In this document: positions 43,435-51,822 of the stretch, one piece after another
How positions within the stretch are numbered: the first letter of the stretch is position 1
Layout: every line of letters starts with the position of its first letter
Origin: Lacticaseibacillus jixianensis
Lineage (GTDB): Bacteria; Bacillota; Bacilli; Lactobacillales; Lactobacillaceae
Reading direction: 5' to 3'
DNA length: 64,000 nucleotides
Assembly: GCF_003946485.1 (NCBI RefSeq)
Contig: NZ_RHOJ01000011.1
Location: 1 to 64,000 of the forward strand
Position numbers and translations under genes: made by a program
The notes under the pieces: model-generated
What the model was told of the DNA's origin: nothing
The model's input: only the letters and a program-made list of their open reading frames with translations
The model's database searches: none

Positions 43435-45087
43435 ATGAAAGAAGACGTTCAACCCAAAAAGCGCAAGCTCATTGAATACGCCAATGGGCCCTCGCTTCAG
43501 GAGATCAACGGCACCGTCGAAGTACCCAAAGGCAAAGGCTTCTGGCGTACATTACTGGCTTATTCAGGTCCCGGGGCTTTGGTCGCCGTCGGTTACATGG
43601 ATCCAGGTAACTGGTCAACCAGTATCACCGGCGGGCAAAACTTCGGCTACCTCCTGATGTCCATCATCTTAATTTCAAGTTTAATTGCGATGTTGCTGCA
43701 AAACATGGCTGCTAAACTTGGCATTGTGACGCAAATGGACTTGGCCCAGGCGATTCGGGCCCGCACCAGCAAATCACTCGGCATCGTCCTCTGGATCATG
43801 ACCGAGCTGGCCATCATGGCGACCGATATCGCAGAAGTCATCGGGGCGGCGATCGCGCTGTACCTGCTCTTCGGCATTCCGCTGGTCATCGATGTGTTTA
43901 TTACCGTATTTGATGTTCTGCTATTATTGCTCCTGACCCGCATTGGTTTTCGGAAAATCGAAGCCATCGTGGTCGCACTGATCATGGTCATTCTGTTCGT
44001 CTTCGCCTATCAGGTCGCGCTGAGTAACCCTGATTGGCTTGGCGTCCTCAAGGGCCTGGTGCCATCAGCTGGCACCATTGCTGCCCACCCAACCGTCAAC
44101 GGCATGACGCCGCTGTCCGGGGCGCTGGGCATCATTGGGGCGACGGTCATGCCCCACAACCTGTACCTGCACTCCGCGATTTCCCAGACCCGGAAAATCG
44201 ACCATGACGATGAAGCGCAAGTCGCTCAGTCCGTCCGCTTCAGCCAGTGGGATTCCAACATCCAGCTGTCTGTCGCCTTTGTGGTCAACTCCTTGCTGCT
44301 GATCATGGGGGTCGCGGTCTTCAAGAGCGGCGCGGTGAAGGATCCTTCCTTCTTCGGCCTGTACCAGGCGCTGTCTGATACATCCGTGCTGTCCAACGGC
44401 ATTTTGATCGCCGTCGCCAAGTCCGGGGCGCTGTCCGTCCTGTTTGCGGTCGCCCTGCTCGCCTCTGGTCAAAACTCGACCATCACCGGCACGTTAACCG
44501 GCCAGGTCATCATGGAAGGCTACATCCACATGCGCATGCCGCTGTGGGCTCGTCGCCTGGTCACCCGGCTGATCTCCGTGATCCCAGTGCTGGTCTGCGT
44601 CTGGATGACGCGAAACCTGCCGCCAGTGGCGGAGCACGAAGCTCTGAACGATCTAATGAATAATTCTCAGGTCTTCTTAGCCTTCGCGTTGCCATTCTCC
44701 ATGCTGCCACTGCTGCTCATGACCGACTCCAAGGCCGAGATGGGCAAGCGGTTCAAAAACTCCACCTGGGTCAAGGTGTGCGGCTGGGTCTCCGTCATCG
44801 GCCTGACCTTCCTGAACATGCTGAACCTGCCTGACGCCTTCGCGGGTTTCGTCAGCCCAAGTATGGAAAACGAAGCGCACATTGGCGCTTACGTCGCCAT
44901 CGTCCTGATCATGCTGCTACTGGCATGGTGCCTGTATGATATGTACAAAGGCAACCAGGAGCTGATCGCCTCTGGGATGGCCCGCGACGAGTTGATCGCG
45001 TCCGGTCAGTCCACCGCTGAAATGGTCAAGCAGGAACGGGCTGCTGAAACGGCCGAAGACAAGCGGAATAAGGAGGAAAAGCGCTAA
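43435..45087 (+). CDS. mntH: Nramp-family Mn2+/H+ symporter
   Basis: 550 residues, eleven to twelve membrane segments. MDPGNW in M1 and [10 protein letters not shown] in M6 carry the metal-binding Asp, Asn and Met of Nramp transporters. The hydrophilic N-terminus (about 40 residues) and charged C-terminal tail are longer than in E. coli MntH. Its stop overlaps the usp start by one base. Confidence 0.94.
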   Translation: MKEDVQPKKRKLIEYANGPSLQEINGTVEVPKGKGFWRTLLAYSGPGALVAVGYMDPGNWSTSITGGQNFGYLLMSIILISSLIAMLLQNMAAKLGIVTQMDLAQAIRARTSKSLGIVLWIMTELAIMATDIAEVIGAAIALYLLFGIPLVIDVFITVFDVLLLLLLTRIGFRKIEAIVVALIMVILFVFAYQVALSNPDWLGVLKGLVPSAGTIAAHPTVNGMTPLSGALGIIGATVMPHNLYLHSAISQTRKIDHDDEAQVAQSVRFSQWDSNIQLSVAFVVNSLLLIMGVAVFKSGAVKDPSFFGLYQALSDTSVLSNGILIAVAKSGALSVLFAVALLASGQNSTITGTLTGQVIMEGYIHMRMPLWARRLVTRLISVIPVLVCVWMTRNLPPVAEHEALNDLMNNSQVFLAFALPFSMLPLLLMTDSKAEMGKRFKNSTWVKVCGWVSVIGLTFLNMLNLPDAFAGFVSPSMENEAHIGAYVAIVLIMLLLAWCLYDMYKGNQELIASGMARDELIASGQSTAEMVKQERAAETAEDKRNKEEKR

Positions 45088-45524
45088 TGGCACAAGATGA
45101 TTTTCACAAAATTCTAGTCGGCGTCGATGACTCCCAAGACGCCCTTGCTGCCTTTCAGTACGCGATCCACCGCGCCCGCGTCGACGGCGCCAGCCTGGTG
45201 ATCACCACGATCATGGAGAGCGATGAAATGAACGTTTACGAAGCCCTGTCAAAGGACTACGTGCATGGCGAGCGCCAGGACCTCGAGCAGCACCTCTCCG
45301 AATACGTCCAGCTCGCCGAAAAAGCTGGCATTAACGACGTCCGGGCCGTAATTGGTGAAGGCGACGCCGGGGAGACCATCGTCAAAACCCTGATCCCCAA
45401 GTACCAACCGGATCTGCTCGTGATCGGGGCCGCGGCCAAGCGGGGGCTCGCGCGGCACTTTGGTTCACAGGCCGCCTACATGGCAAAGTACGCCCCGTGC
45501 TCCGTGCTGGTCGTGCGCGAGTAG
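45087..45524 (+). CDS. Universal stress protein UspA family
   Basis: 145 residues with ILVGVDDSQDA at the N-terminus and the C-terminal VIGAAAKRG...GSQAAYMAKYAPCSVLVVR, including the ATP-binding G-x2-G-x9-G(S/T)-like region. Coupled to mntH, a pairing common in lactobacilli. Role unknown; possibly senses nucleotide or metal stress. Confidence 0.9.
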   Translation: MAQDDFHKILVGVDDSQDALAAFQYAIHRARVDGASLVITTIMESDEMNVYEALSKDYVHGERQDLEQHLSEYVQLAEKAGINDVRAVIGEGDAGETIVKTLIPKYQPDLLVIGAAAKRGLARHFGSQAAYMAKYAPCSVLVVRE

Positions 45525-45557
45525 CCATGCGCGCCTGAATTGACGCACCTAAATATT

Positions 45558-45585
45558 GCCCGGGAAATGACGGGCTTTGTTTTTA
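45558..45585 (+). terminator. mntH-usp terminator
   Basis: GCCCG/CGGGC stem (45558-45575) followed by TTTGTTTTT. Confidence 0.75.
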
Positions 45586-45591
45586 GATAAC

Positions 45592-45611
45592 ATATGCAAC
45601 CGTAGACATAT
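45592..45611. promoter_or_regulatory. Candidate ArsR-family operator
   Basis: Inverted repeat ATATG-N10-CATAT overlapping a possible TATAAC -10 (45609-45614). Fits the AT-rich dyads bound by zinc-sensing ArsR proteins, encoded two genes downstream. Confidence 0.4.
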
Positions 45612-45632
45612 AACAAGCTGGAGATGGCTCAA

Positions 45633-46196
45633 TTGAACTACTGGCTCCTCACACTGACCTTTCTCAGCGTGAACCTCGATTTCTTTTTCATGCTGTTGTT
45701 CCTATTAAAGCAATACTCACGCAACGCGGTGATCCTCGGCTACGTGCTGGGGGTGAGCGTGCTGATGACCCTGAGCTTTGCGGTGGGCAAAACGCTGGCC
45801 TGGTTCTTGCCGGAATGGCTCCTCGGGGTGCTGGGCGCATTGCCGCTTTACATGGCGCTGCGTTCGGACCACGACTCGAATCGGGACCAGCGCCACCACT
45901 CAGCCGTTCTTTCGGTGTTTCTGACCTACCTGGCCGTCTGTGCCGGTTGCAACCTGTCGCTCTTCCTGCCCGTGCTGGCCGGTGAATCCGTTGCCCACTT
46001 TGGCGGGACGCTCGGGTTCATCGCCATGCTTGCCGTTGCCGTCGTCTTGTTGATCAATCAAATTGGGCGGCTGCCGGCAGTCACCACCGTCATGAAAGCA
46101 CACGGCGAAACCCTGATGCGGCTTTGCTACGCGGCAATCGGTCTGTGGGTCTTTTGGGACAGCGGTTTAGTCTCCCACTTGTTATCTCTCATTTAG
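45633..46196 (+). CDS. CadD-like cation exporter
   Basis: 187 residues with five to six membrane segments, resembling CadD cadmium-resistance transporters (LysE superfamily): NLDFFFMLLFLL near the start, AVCAGCNLSLFLPVLAG in the middle. I prefer TTG 45633, nine bases after GGAG; the ATG at 45624 touches that GGAG. Next to an ArsR regulator with a zinc site, so Zn2+ or Cd2+ export is likely. Confidence 0.7.
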   Translation: MNYWLLTLTFLSVNLDFFFMLLFLLKQYSRNAVILGYVLGVSVLMTLSFAVGKTLAWFLPEWLLGVLGALPLYMALRSDHDSNRDQRHHSAVLSVFLTYLAVCAGCNLSLFLPVLAGESVAHFGGTLGFIAMLAVAVVLLINQIGRLPAVTTVMKAHGETLMRLCYAAIGLWVFWDSGLVSHLLSLI

Positions 46197-46208
46197 GAGA
46201 TGACCGTA

Positions 46209-46517
46209 ATGAACGAGCAGCGGCTTGCGGAGACCGTGCGCATCTTCAAGGTCCTCAGCAACGAATCCCGCATCCGTATCCTGTATTTTTTGGAAAATAA
46301 CGAGGCCGACGTCACCACGATCGTCGACGGTCTCGGCATCAATCAGCCGCAGGTCTCACACCAGCTGGCAATGCTGTATCGCTACCAGCTGGTCTCCCGG
46401 CGCCGCGTCGGCCGGCACGTCTTCTACGTGCTCGACGATCCGCACGTGCTGACCGTCGTCGATGCCACGCTGGCGCATGTGTCGCACGAAATTGCGCACC
46501 GCCCAGTTAAAATGTAA
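46209..46517 (+). CDS. ArsR-family zinc-responsive repressor
   Basis: 102 residues, winged helix with recognition region GINQPQVSHQLAMLYRY. The last helix contains D-x-H-x10-H-x2-H, the exact alpha-5 zinc-binding pattern of CzrA/SmtB regulators; the CadC-type cysteine site is absent. ATG 46209 lies nine bases after TAGGAG. Likely represses the cadD-like gene and releases with Zn2+. Confidence 0.85.
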   Translation: MNEQRLAETVRIFKVLSNESRIRILYFLENNEADVTTIVDGLGINQPQVSHQLAMLYRYQLVSRRRVGRHVFYVLDDPHVLTVVDATLAHVSHEIAHRPVKM

Positions 46518-46531
46518 TGTAACGTTGCACC

Positions 46532-46578
46532 AGACGCGCCGGGCCAGCCCTTAATCTTGGGCTGGCCCGGCGTCTTTT
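46532..46578 (+). terminator. Terminator after the ArsR gene
   Basis: Sixteen-base GC-rich stem (GGGCCAGCCC with GGGCTGGCCC inside) followed by TTTT. Isolates the exporter pair from the ABC operon. Confidence 0.85.
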
Positions 46579-46580
46579 GG

Positions 46581-46641
46581 TTGCGCAAATTCACCCCACC
46601 TGATATGCTGAAGGTGAGAAAAGTTTAGCCACGCCTAAAAC
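46581..46641 (+). promoter_or_regulatory. Promoter and MntR-type operator of the metal ABC operon
   Basis: TTGCGC (46581-46586), 17-base spacer, TATGCT with TG extension (46604-46609). GTTTAGCCACGCCTAAAAC (46623-46641) follows, a TTTAG-N6-CTAAA dyad of the same type as the mntH operator, placed to block transcription start or early elongation. Confidence 0.6.
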
Positions 46642-46654
46642 AAGGAGGGGTTCC

Positions 46655-47395
46655 ATGCTTCAAGTCACGGACCTCACCGTTGCTTACGATGCCACACCAG
46701 TGTTCACTGATGCGACCGTCACCTTCGACGCGGGCAAAATCACTGGCATCATCGGTCCCAATGGTGCAGGAAAATCAACGCTGATCAAGGCCGCGCTCGG
46801 CCTGATCAAAAAACAACACGGCACGGCCACGTTCAACGATCGCCCGCTCAGTGACTTTAAGCGCCGCATCGCGTACGTCGAGCAGCGCAAGGACCTTGAC
46901 CTGACGTTTCCCATCAGCGCCTTCGACGTTGTGCTGACCGGCACCTACGCACGCCTCGGCCTGTTCAACCATCCCGGGCGCGAGGAAAAAGCCCGAGCCA
47001 AGGCCGCCCTTGAACAAGTTCAGCTGGGTGCGTTTGCCCAGCGCCAAATCGGCAACCTGTCCGGCGGCCAGCTCCAGCGGGTGTTCGTCGCCCGCGCGAT
47101 CGTGCAGGACGCTGACCTCATCATCCTTGACGAGCCGTTCGTCGGCATCGACCTGCAAAGCGAAACTACCATCATGGCGATTCTGAAGCAGTGGCAGCGC
47201 GCCGGCAAAACCATCATCATCGTGCACCACGACTTGAACAAGGTCTTCCAGTACTTCGATGACCTGGTCGTGATGAACCACGGCATCATCGACTACGGGC
47301 CAGTGGCCCAGGTGTACACCGCAGCCAACATCACGCGCGCCTTTTCCCCGGACCTGTCGGCTGTCCTGTTCGACCGTCAGGAGGTGGCGCAATGA
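46655..47395 (+). CDS. Metal ABC importer ATPase
   Basis: 246 residues: Walker A GPNGAGKST near 36, signature LSGGQLQR, Walker B LIILDEP, switch His in IIVHHD. Belongs to the Mn/Zn (A-1) import family. AAGGAGG precedes the ATG; overlaps the permease start by four bases. Confidence 0.92.
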   Translation: MLQVTDLTVAYDATPVFTDATVTFDAGKITGIIGPNGAGKSTLIKAALGLIKKQHGTATFNDRPLSDFKRRIAYVEQRKDLDLTFPISAFDVVLTGTYARLGLFNHPGREEKARAKAALEQVQLGAFAQRQIGNLSGGQLQRVFVARAIVQDADLIILDEPFVGIDLQSETTIMAILKQWQRAGKTIIIVHHDLNKVFQYFDDLVVMNHGIIDYGPVAQVYTAANITRAFSPDLSAVLFDRQEVAQ

Positions 47396-48291
47396 CGACC
47401 ATTACCGAATTCATCACGGCGCTGGGCCGCTACGGCTTCCTCCAAAGCGCGCTGCTGGCCGCCATCATGGTCGGCATTATGTCCGGCATCATCGGGGCGT
47501 TCATCATCCTCCGCGGGATGTCGCTGATGGGTGACGCGATTTCCCACGCGGTCCTGCCAGGGGTCGCCATCGCCTACATGCTCGGCATCAACCTGCTGAT
47601 TGGCGCGTCAGTGTTCGGCATCCTCGCCGCACTACTGATCGGCTTTGTCTCAACCCACAGCAAGCTCAAAACCGACACCTCGATCGGGATCGTGTTCTCC
47701 GCCTTTTACGCGCTGGGCTTCATCCTGATCGCCGCGGCGGGCAGTGCGGTGAACCTGAATCACATTCTGTTCGGGAACATCCTCGCCGTGGCGGACGGCG
47801 ACATCATGACGACCGCCATCGTGCTCGGGCTGGTGCTGCTGTTTGTGGTGACATTCTACAAAGAGCTGCAGATCACCTCGTTTGACCCGGTGTTCGCGCA
47901 GACTTACGGGCTGAAGGTCCAAGTCATCCACTACAGCCTGATGCTGGTGCTGACCCTGGTCACTGTCTCCGCACTGCAAACCGTCGGCATCATCTTGGTG
48001 GTCGCCATGCTGATCACGCCGGCCGCCACCGCGTTTCTCTGGACGAACCGGCTGCCGGTAATGCTGGGGCTGTCCGCCGCGATCGGCGCGGTCTCTGCCA
48101 CCGTTGGCCTGTACCTCAGCTACACCTTCAACTGGGCGTCCGGGCCGGCGATCGTGCTGGTGGCTGCGCTCTTGTTCCTGCTGTCCTTCGTGCTGGCCCC
48201 CAAGCAGGGCTTCGTGCGGTTAAAAATGCGCGTCACCCGGCCCCGGCCGCAAAAGGCGGGCCCAGGGCTGGCCGACCAGGAGGTGCTTTAA
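47392..48291 (+). CDS. Metal ABC importer permease
   Basis: 299 residues, about nine membrane segments, ABC-3 family (DAISHAVLPGVAIAY near residue 45, with the family ATPase-contact region in the middle). The start is ATGA-overlapped with the ATPase gene, and it ends directly before the binding-protein ATG. Confidence 0.92.
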   Translation: MTTITEFITALGRYGFLQSALLAAIMVGIMSGIIGAFIILRGMSLMGDAISHAVLPGVAIAYMLGINLLIGASVFGILAALLIGFVSTHSKLKTDTSIGIVFSAFYALGFILIAAAGSAVNLNHILFGNILAVADGDIMTTAIVLGLVLLFVVTFYKELQITSFDPVFAQTYGLKVQVIHYSLMLVLTLVTVSALQTVGIILVVAMLITPAATAFLWTNRLPVMLGLSAAIGAVSATVGLYLSYTFNWASGPAIVLVAALLFLLSFVLAPKQGFVRLKMRVTRPRPQKAGPGLADQEVL

Positions 48292-49233
48292 ATGAGGCGC
48301 TTCTTACTCACGCTGCTTGGGGTCCTCGCCATGATCGCCGGCGTCGCCACGTTCTTGAACGGCCGCGCTGACCGCCCGCAAGCCGATGCGCAAAGCGGCA
48401 AGCTGCAGGTGGTGACCACGAACTCGATCCTGGAGGACATGGTGAACCAGGTCGGCCAAGGCCGCGTGCAAGTCTACTCGATCGTCGCCCGCGGCACCGA
48501 CCCCCATGAATACGAGCCGCGGCCGACCGACGTGGCGGCGGCGGTGGAGGCAGACGTGCTTTTTCACAACGGCCTTCACCTCGAAACAGGCGGCAGCGGC
48601 TGGTTCACCAAGCTGGTCACAACCGCAGGCAAGCGCTTCGGCCAGGACGTCTTCGCCGCCAGCGCCGGCGTCCAGCCGCGCCACTTAACGGCCAATCCTA
48701 AAGAAGAGGATCCGCACGCTTGGCTCGACCTGGCCAACGGGATTCAGTATGTCCGCACCATCGCCCGCGTCCTGCGGGAAAAGGACCCGAAAAACGCGCA
48801 ATTCTACCAGCAAAACGCGGCGGCCTACACCAAGCGCCTGGCCCGCCTGCATCAAACCGCGCAGACGCAGTTTCAGGACCTGCCCAAACGCAGGCGGATC
48901 CTGATCACCTCGGAAGGCGCGTTCAAGTACTTCGGCGCCGCCTATGGCCTCACGCCCGCCTACATTTGGGAGCTGAACTCCGAGGCCCAGGGCACGCCGG
49001 AGCAGATGCGCGCGGTGCTGACCAAAATTGAACAGCGTGACGTCCGCAGCCTGTTTGTCGAAACCTCGGTGTCGCCCAAGTCGATGAATAAGATCGCGCA
49101 AGACACCGGCCTGCCGATCCATTCCAAACTGTTCACCGACTCGCTGGCCAAGGCCGGCCAGCCCGGTGACACTTACTACACCATGATGAAATGGAACATC
49201 GAGAAGATCCACGCAGGTCTGAACAAGACGTAA
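48292..49233 (+). CDS. Manganese-type ABC binding protein with uncleaved anchor
   Basis: 313 residues of the cluster A-I (PsaA/TroA/MntA) family. Metal ligands are His in DPHEYEP, His in EDPHAWLD, Glu in TSEGAFKYF and Asp in FTDSLAKAG, the His-His-Glu-Asp set of Mn2+/Fe2+ proteins. The long His loop of zinc proteins is absent. The N-terminal hydrophobic segment (3-22) contains no cysteine, so there is no lipobox; it is probably held by a membrane helix. Last gene of the operon. Confidence 0.88.
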   Translation: MRRFLLTLLGVLAMIAGVATFLNGRADRPQADAQSGKLQVVTTNSILEDMVNQVGQGRVQVYSIVARGTDPHEYEPRPTDVAAAVEADVLFHNGLHLETGGSGWFTKLVTTAGKRFGQDVFAASAGVQPRHLTANPKEEDPHAWLDLANGIQYVRTIARVLREKDPKNAQFYQQNAAAYTKRLARLHQTAQTQFQDLPKRRRILITSEGAFKYFGAAYGLTPAYIWELNSEAQGTPEQMRAVLTKIEQRDVRSLFVETSVSPKSMNKIAQDTGLPIHSKLFTDSLAKAGQPGDTYYTMMKWNIEKIHAGLNKT

Positions 49234-49262
49234 AAAAGCGGCCAAAATTTGGCCGCTTTTTT
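49232..49262. terminator. Bidirectional terminator after the metal ABC operon
   Basis: Perfect palindrome with GCGGCCAAA/TTTGGCCGC stem flanked by A6 and T6, so it serves this operon and the convergent DUF805 gene. Confidence 0.95.
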
Positions 49263-49352
49263 AATACGTTCCGTCGCACCAGCGTTCGGCAACGTCGATC
49301 AAAGGGCTGACGGTTAGCTGCGCTTGACTTTCACCCAACAGACTCAGGCCAG

Positions 49353-49952
49353 TTACTTCTGATCGTCGTCTTTGGCCGCAAACACGCTCGGGTCAATGCG
49401 CGAATCGAGCCCGTCGTCCGCCTGAAGGTCATCGGGTGAGACCGGCAGCGGCTTGGACGGCAACACAGCCAGGATGATCATGGACAGCAGCACCACCCAC
49501 TCGAGCAGGCTTTGGGCAGTTGAGCCTCTTTTCAACAACTCCGCCGCGGTGTAGACGATCAGTTGGATCGGGAAAATCCACCAGGGGATCCCGCCATCAC
49601 GGTAACGCCGCACCGTCAGGCCGAGGCCCGGCAGAAGGACGGCCAGGCAGCACACGAAGACCACCAGCAGAAAAATCAGCATCCCGACCCCGAGGTGAGC
49701 AAACAGCTTCGCGGGATCCGGCACCTTGGCGCTGCCGGCAATGGTCCCGACCAGTGCCGCGATAAAGGCAATCATCGCAAGGATCGACAAAATCGTCTCA
49801 AACAGCATGATCCACCAGTACTCGCTCCGCGTGGACCGCCCCTTGAAGTTCACGTAGTTACCAAAAAACGCCTTGATCGTCGTCAGACCGGTCGCCCGGT
49901 AGTACTTGTTATGGGCAGCGATTTGTTCGGCGCGATTAGACTTGATTGCCAT
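49353..49952 (-). CDS. DUF805 membrane protein
   Basis: 199 residues with the YVNFKGRSTRSEYWW signature and four membrane segments of DUF805, then an acidic C-terminal tail of about 40 residues. Function unknown. ATG 49952 has AGGG just upstream; the frame extends upstream without a better ribosome site. Confidence 0.8.
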   Translation of the reverse strand: MAIKSNRAEQIAAHNKYYRATGLTTIKAFFGNYVNFKGRSTRSEYWWIMLFETILSILAMIAFIAALVGTIAGSAKVPDPAKLFAHLGVGMLIFLLVVFVCCLAVLLPGLGLTVRRYRDGGIPWWIFPIQLIVYTAAELLKRGSTAQSLLEWVVLLSMIILAVLPSKPLPVSPDDLQADDGLDSRIDPSVFAAKDDDQK

Positions 49953-50315
49953 TTTCCCTAGCCCCTTTTCTAGTTGTGATGAGCTAAACATAGCACGCAA
50001 AAGCGCTTATCACAATATATTTTATCCCAATATTGAACATTCGTTCGTGTGTATATCGCTTTCTGAAGTATTTTTAAAGGCTATTGTGCGTATTTTTGAC
50101 AGTAGGACCGAAATTAACGCCGCTGTTAGCTTGCGCGGCCTAGTTGGGCTGCGACTTGGCAACGCCCGAGCGCTCTGCTACGCCACCTGCATCGCCGCTA
50201 AAGTTCAGCGGCAATGCCGATGGCTAGGCTAAGCGTCGGGCTAAGACCGCCAAGTCTTCGCACCCTGACTAGTTGGGCTGCGAGTCGCCAACGCCCGAGC
50301 GCCTAGCAGCTACGC

Positions 50316-50355
50316 ATGTCAGCCTGAAGTTCGCTTTGCTCACACAGGCTGATCA
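50316..50355 (+). repeat. 40-nt nested hairpin insert, copy 2
   Basis: ATGTCAGCCTG...CAGGCTGATCA, flanked by ACGC (50312-50315) and ACGC (50356-50359). The neighbouring unit at 50146 lacks it and has a single ACGC, so it looks like an insertion with a four-base duplication. Confidence 0.75.
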
Positions 50356-50491
50356 ACGCCACCTGCATCGCCGCTAAAGTTCAGCGGCAATGCCGATGGC
50401 TAGGCTAAGCGTCGGGCTAAGACCGCCAAGTCTTCGCACCCTGACTAGTTGGGCTGCGAGTCGCCAACGCCCGAGCGCCTAGCAGCTACGC

Positions 50492-50531
50492 ATGTCAGCC
50501 TGAAGTTCGCTTTGCTCACACAGGCTGATCA
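50492..50531 (+). repeat. 40-nt nested hairpin insert, copy 3
   Basis: Same as the copy at 50316, displaced by exactly 176 bases; most likely duplicated together with its host unit. Confidence 0.75.
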
Positions 50532-50750
50532 ACGCCACCTGCATCGCCGCTAAAGTTCAGCGGCAATGCCGATGGCTAGGCTAAGCGTCGGGCTAAGACC
50601 GCCAAGTCTCCGCACCCTGACTAGTTGGGCTGCGACTTGGCAGCGCCCGAGCGCCTAGCTACGCTCACGGCCTCGCCGCCAAAGCCCAGCGGCAATCCCC
50701 TGAGCTAGGCTAGGCGTCGGGCTAAGACCGCCAAGTCTCCGCACCCTGAC

Positions 50751-50787
50751 AAAAAGCCCGGCCCCCCATTTTCGGGAAGGCCGGGTC
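50751..50787 (-). terminator. Terminator of the small unknown gene
   Basis: CCCGGCC/GGCCGGG stem (50757-50785) with T5 on the minus strand, leading into the repeat cluster. Confidence 0.85.
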
Positions 50788-50792
50788 TTGTG

Positions 50793-51041
50793 CTACTGCA
50801 GTTCCTTTGGCCGCGGGGCGATCAACACGTTGGCTCCCATTGATAACAGGCCATTGAACGTCTCCTCGCAATCGCTTAGGTCAAACCCGCGCCTGCCGAC
50901 AGGCGTGGGGAATCGCACGGTCGTGATCGGGGCGACCTCGCGCAGGTATTCGAGTGCCGCCGGGGTGTCGGTCTTCAGGCCATCATCCCACCAAAACAAG
51001 ACTGGATTCTTGCTGACCATCAGCTTTACCTTAAACTCCAT
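50793..51041 (-). CDS. Small hypothetical protein
   Basis: 82 residues, soluble, alpha/beta pattern with FWWDDGLKTDTPAALEYL and VRFPTPVGRRGFD. No family recognised. GGGAG stands eight bases before ATG 51041, while the open frame upstream to 51137 lacks a ribosome site. Separated from hrtA by 105 bases and has its own terminator. Confidence 0.6.
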   Translation of the reverse strand: MEFKVKLMVSKNPVLFWWDDGLKTDTPAALEYLREVAPITTVRFPTPVGRRGFDLSDCEETFNGLLSMGANVLIAPRPKELQ

Positions 51042-51145
51042 TTGGCTCGCTCCCTCTCCGAATGAAAGCGCTTCATCCACGTCTAGGATACCGCATTTAG
51101 GGGGACAATTGCGAGAATTCTGCTCGGCCTGGCCCAAAAAATGGC

Positions 51146-51820
51146 TTAGCTCGCCTCGCTTAGGCGGCCGTCTTCCATCTGGTACGTGCGGTCGGCAAAC
51201 TCGCGCAGGCGCAGATCATGGGTGACGATGACGACGGCCTTGTTGTGCTTGGTCGCCAGCGTCTTAAACAGCGCCCCCACGACTGCCACCCGTGCGCTGT
51301 CCAGGGCCGCTGTGGGCTCGTCTGCCAGAATGATAGCGGGGTCTGGATAAAGCGCCCGCGCGATTGCCACACGCTGCTGCTGGCCGCCGGACAACTCGCC
51401 CGGATACTTGTTGGTCAGCGCCTGGATCCCCAGCGTTTGCAGGACGTCTTCAAGTGCTTCCGGCGACAGGTTGCCGCTGGGTTTGACCTTGTCGACCAGC
51501 CGGAACTGGTCGGCCACGGTGAGGTACGGCAGCAAGTGGTACGCCTGTAAAACAAAGCCGATCGCGTCCAGGCGCAGGGCGTCGCGTTCTTTTTTCGACC
51601 GTTCGGTATAGCTGATGCCGTTGAGCGTCACCGTGCCGGCCGTCGGGGTCAGCAGGCCGCCGGCGATGGTCAAAAAGGTGCTTTTACCCGATCCGGACGG
51701 GCCCATGATCAGGCTGAGCGTGCCCGCGTCCGCCTCAAAATTCACGTCGTGCAGCGCCTGAACCTGCGCCGTGCCACTGCCAAAAATCTGATCCACGTGC
51801 TTGATTGTAAATGAACTCAT
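51146..51820 (-). CDS. hrtA: Heme-exporter ATPase HrtA-like
   Basis: 224 residues, MacB/LolD-type ATPase: Walker A GPSGSGKST (about 40-48), signature LSGGQQQR, Walker B ILADEPTAALD. HrtA partners the FtsX-type permease HrtB to expel toxic heme. It starts two bases after the hrtB stop, with GGAGG inside hrtB. Confidence 0.85.
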   Translation of the reverse strand: MSSFTIKHVDQIFGSGTAQVQALHDVNFEADAGTLSLIMGPSGSGKSTFLTIAGGLLTPTAGTVTLNGISYTERSKKERDALRLDAIGFVLQAYHLLPYLTVADQFRLVDKVKPSGNLSPEALEDVLQTLGIQALTNKYPGELSGGQQQRVAIARALYPDPAIILADEPTAALDSARVAVVGALFKTLATKHNKAVVIVTHDLRLREFADRTYQMEDGRLSEAS

Positions 51821-51822
51821 GA

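Larger units (their letters stand above)
50146..50752 (-). repeat. Palindromic repeat cluster, four tandem copies
   Basis: Units start at 50146, 50275, 50451 and 50627 (lengths 129, 176, 176 and about 126). Each has outer GACTTGGC-like and GCCAAGTC arms, CCCGAG/GTCGGG and a GCCGC/GCGGC apex. The two 176-base units are nearly identical and each carries the 40-nt insert. The cluster follows the terminator of the minus-strand gene at 50793. No gene lies in 50001-50792. Confidence 0.92.

Noticed and set aside
50146-50752. Tandem repeats considered as a CRISPR array
   Set aside because: Units are 126-176 bp, palindromic throughout, without short constant repeats alternating with unique spacers, and no cas genes are nearby.
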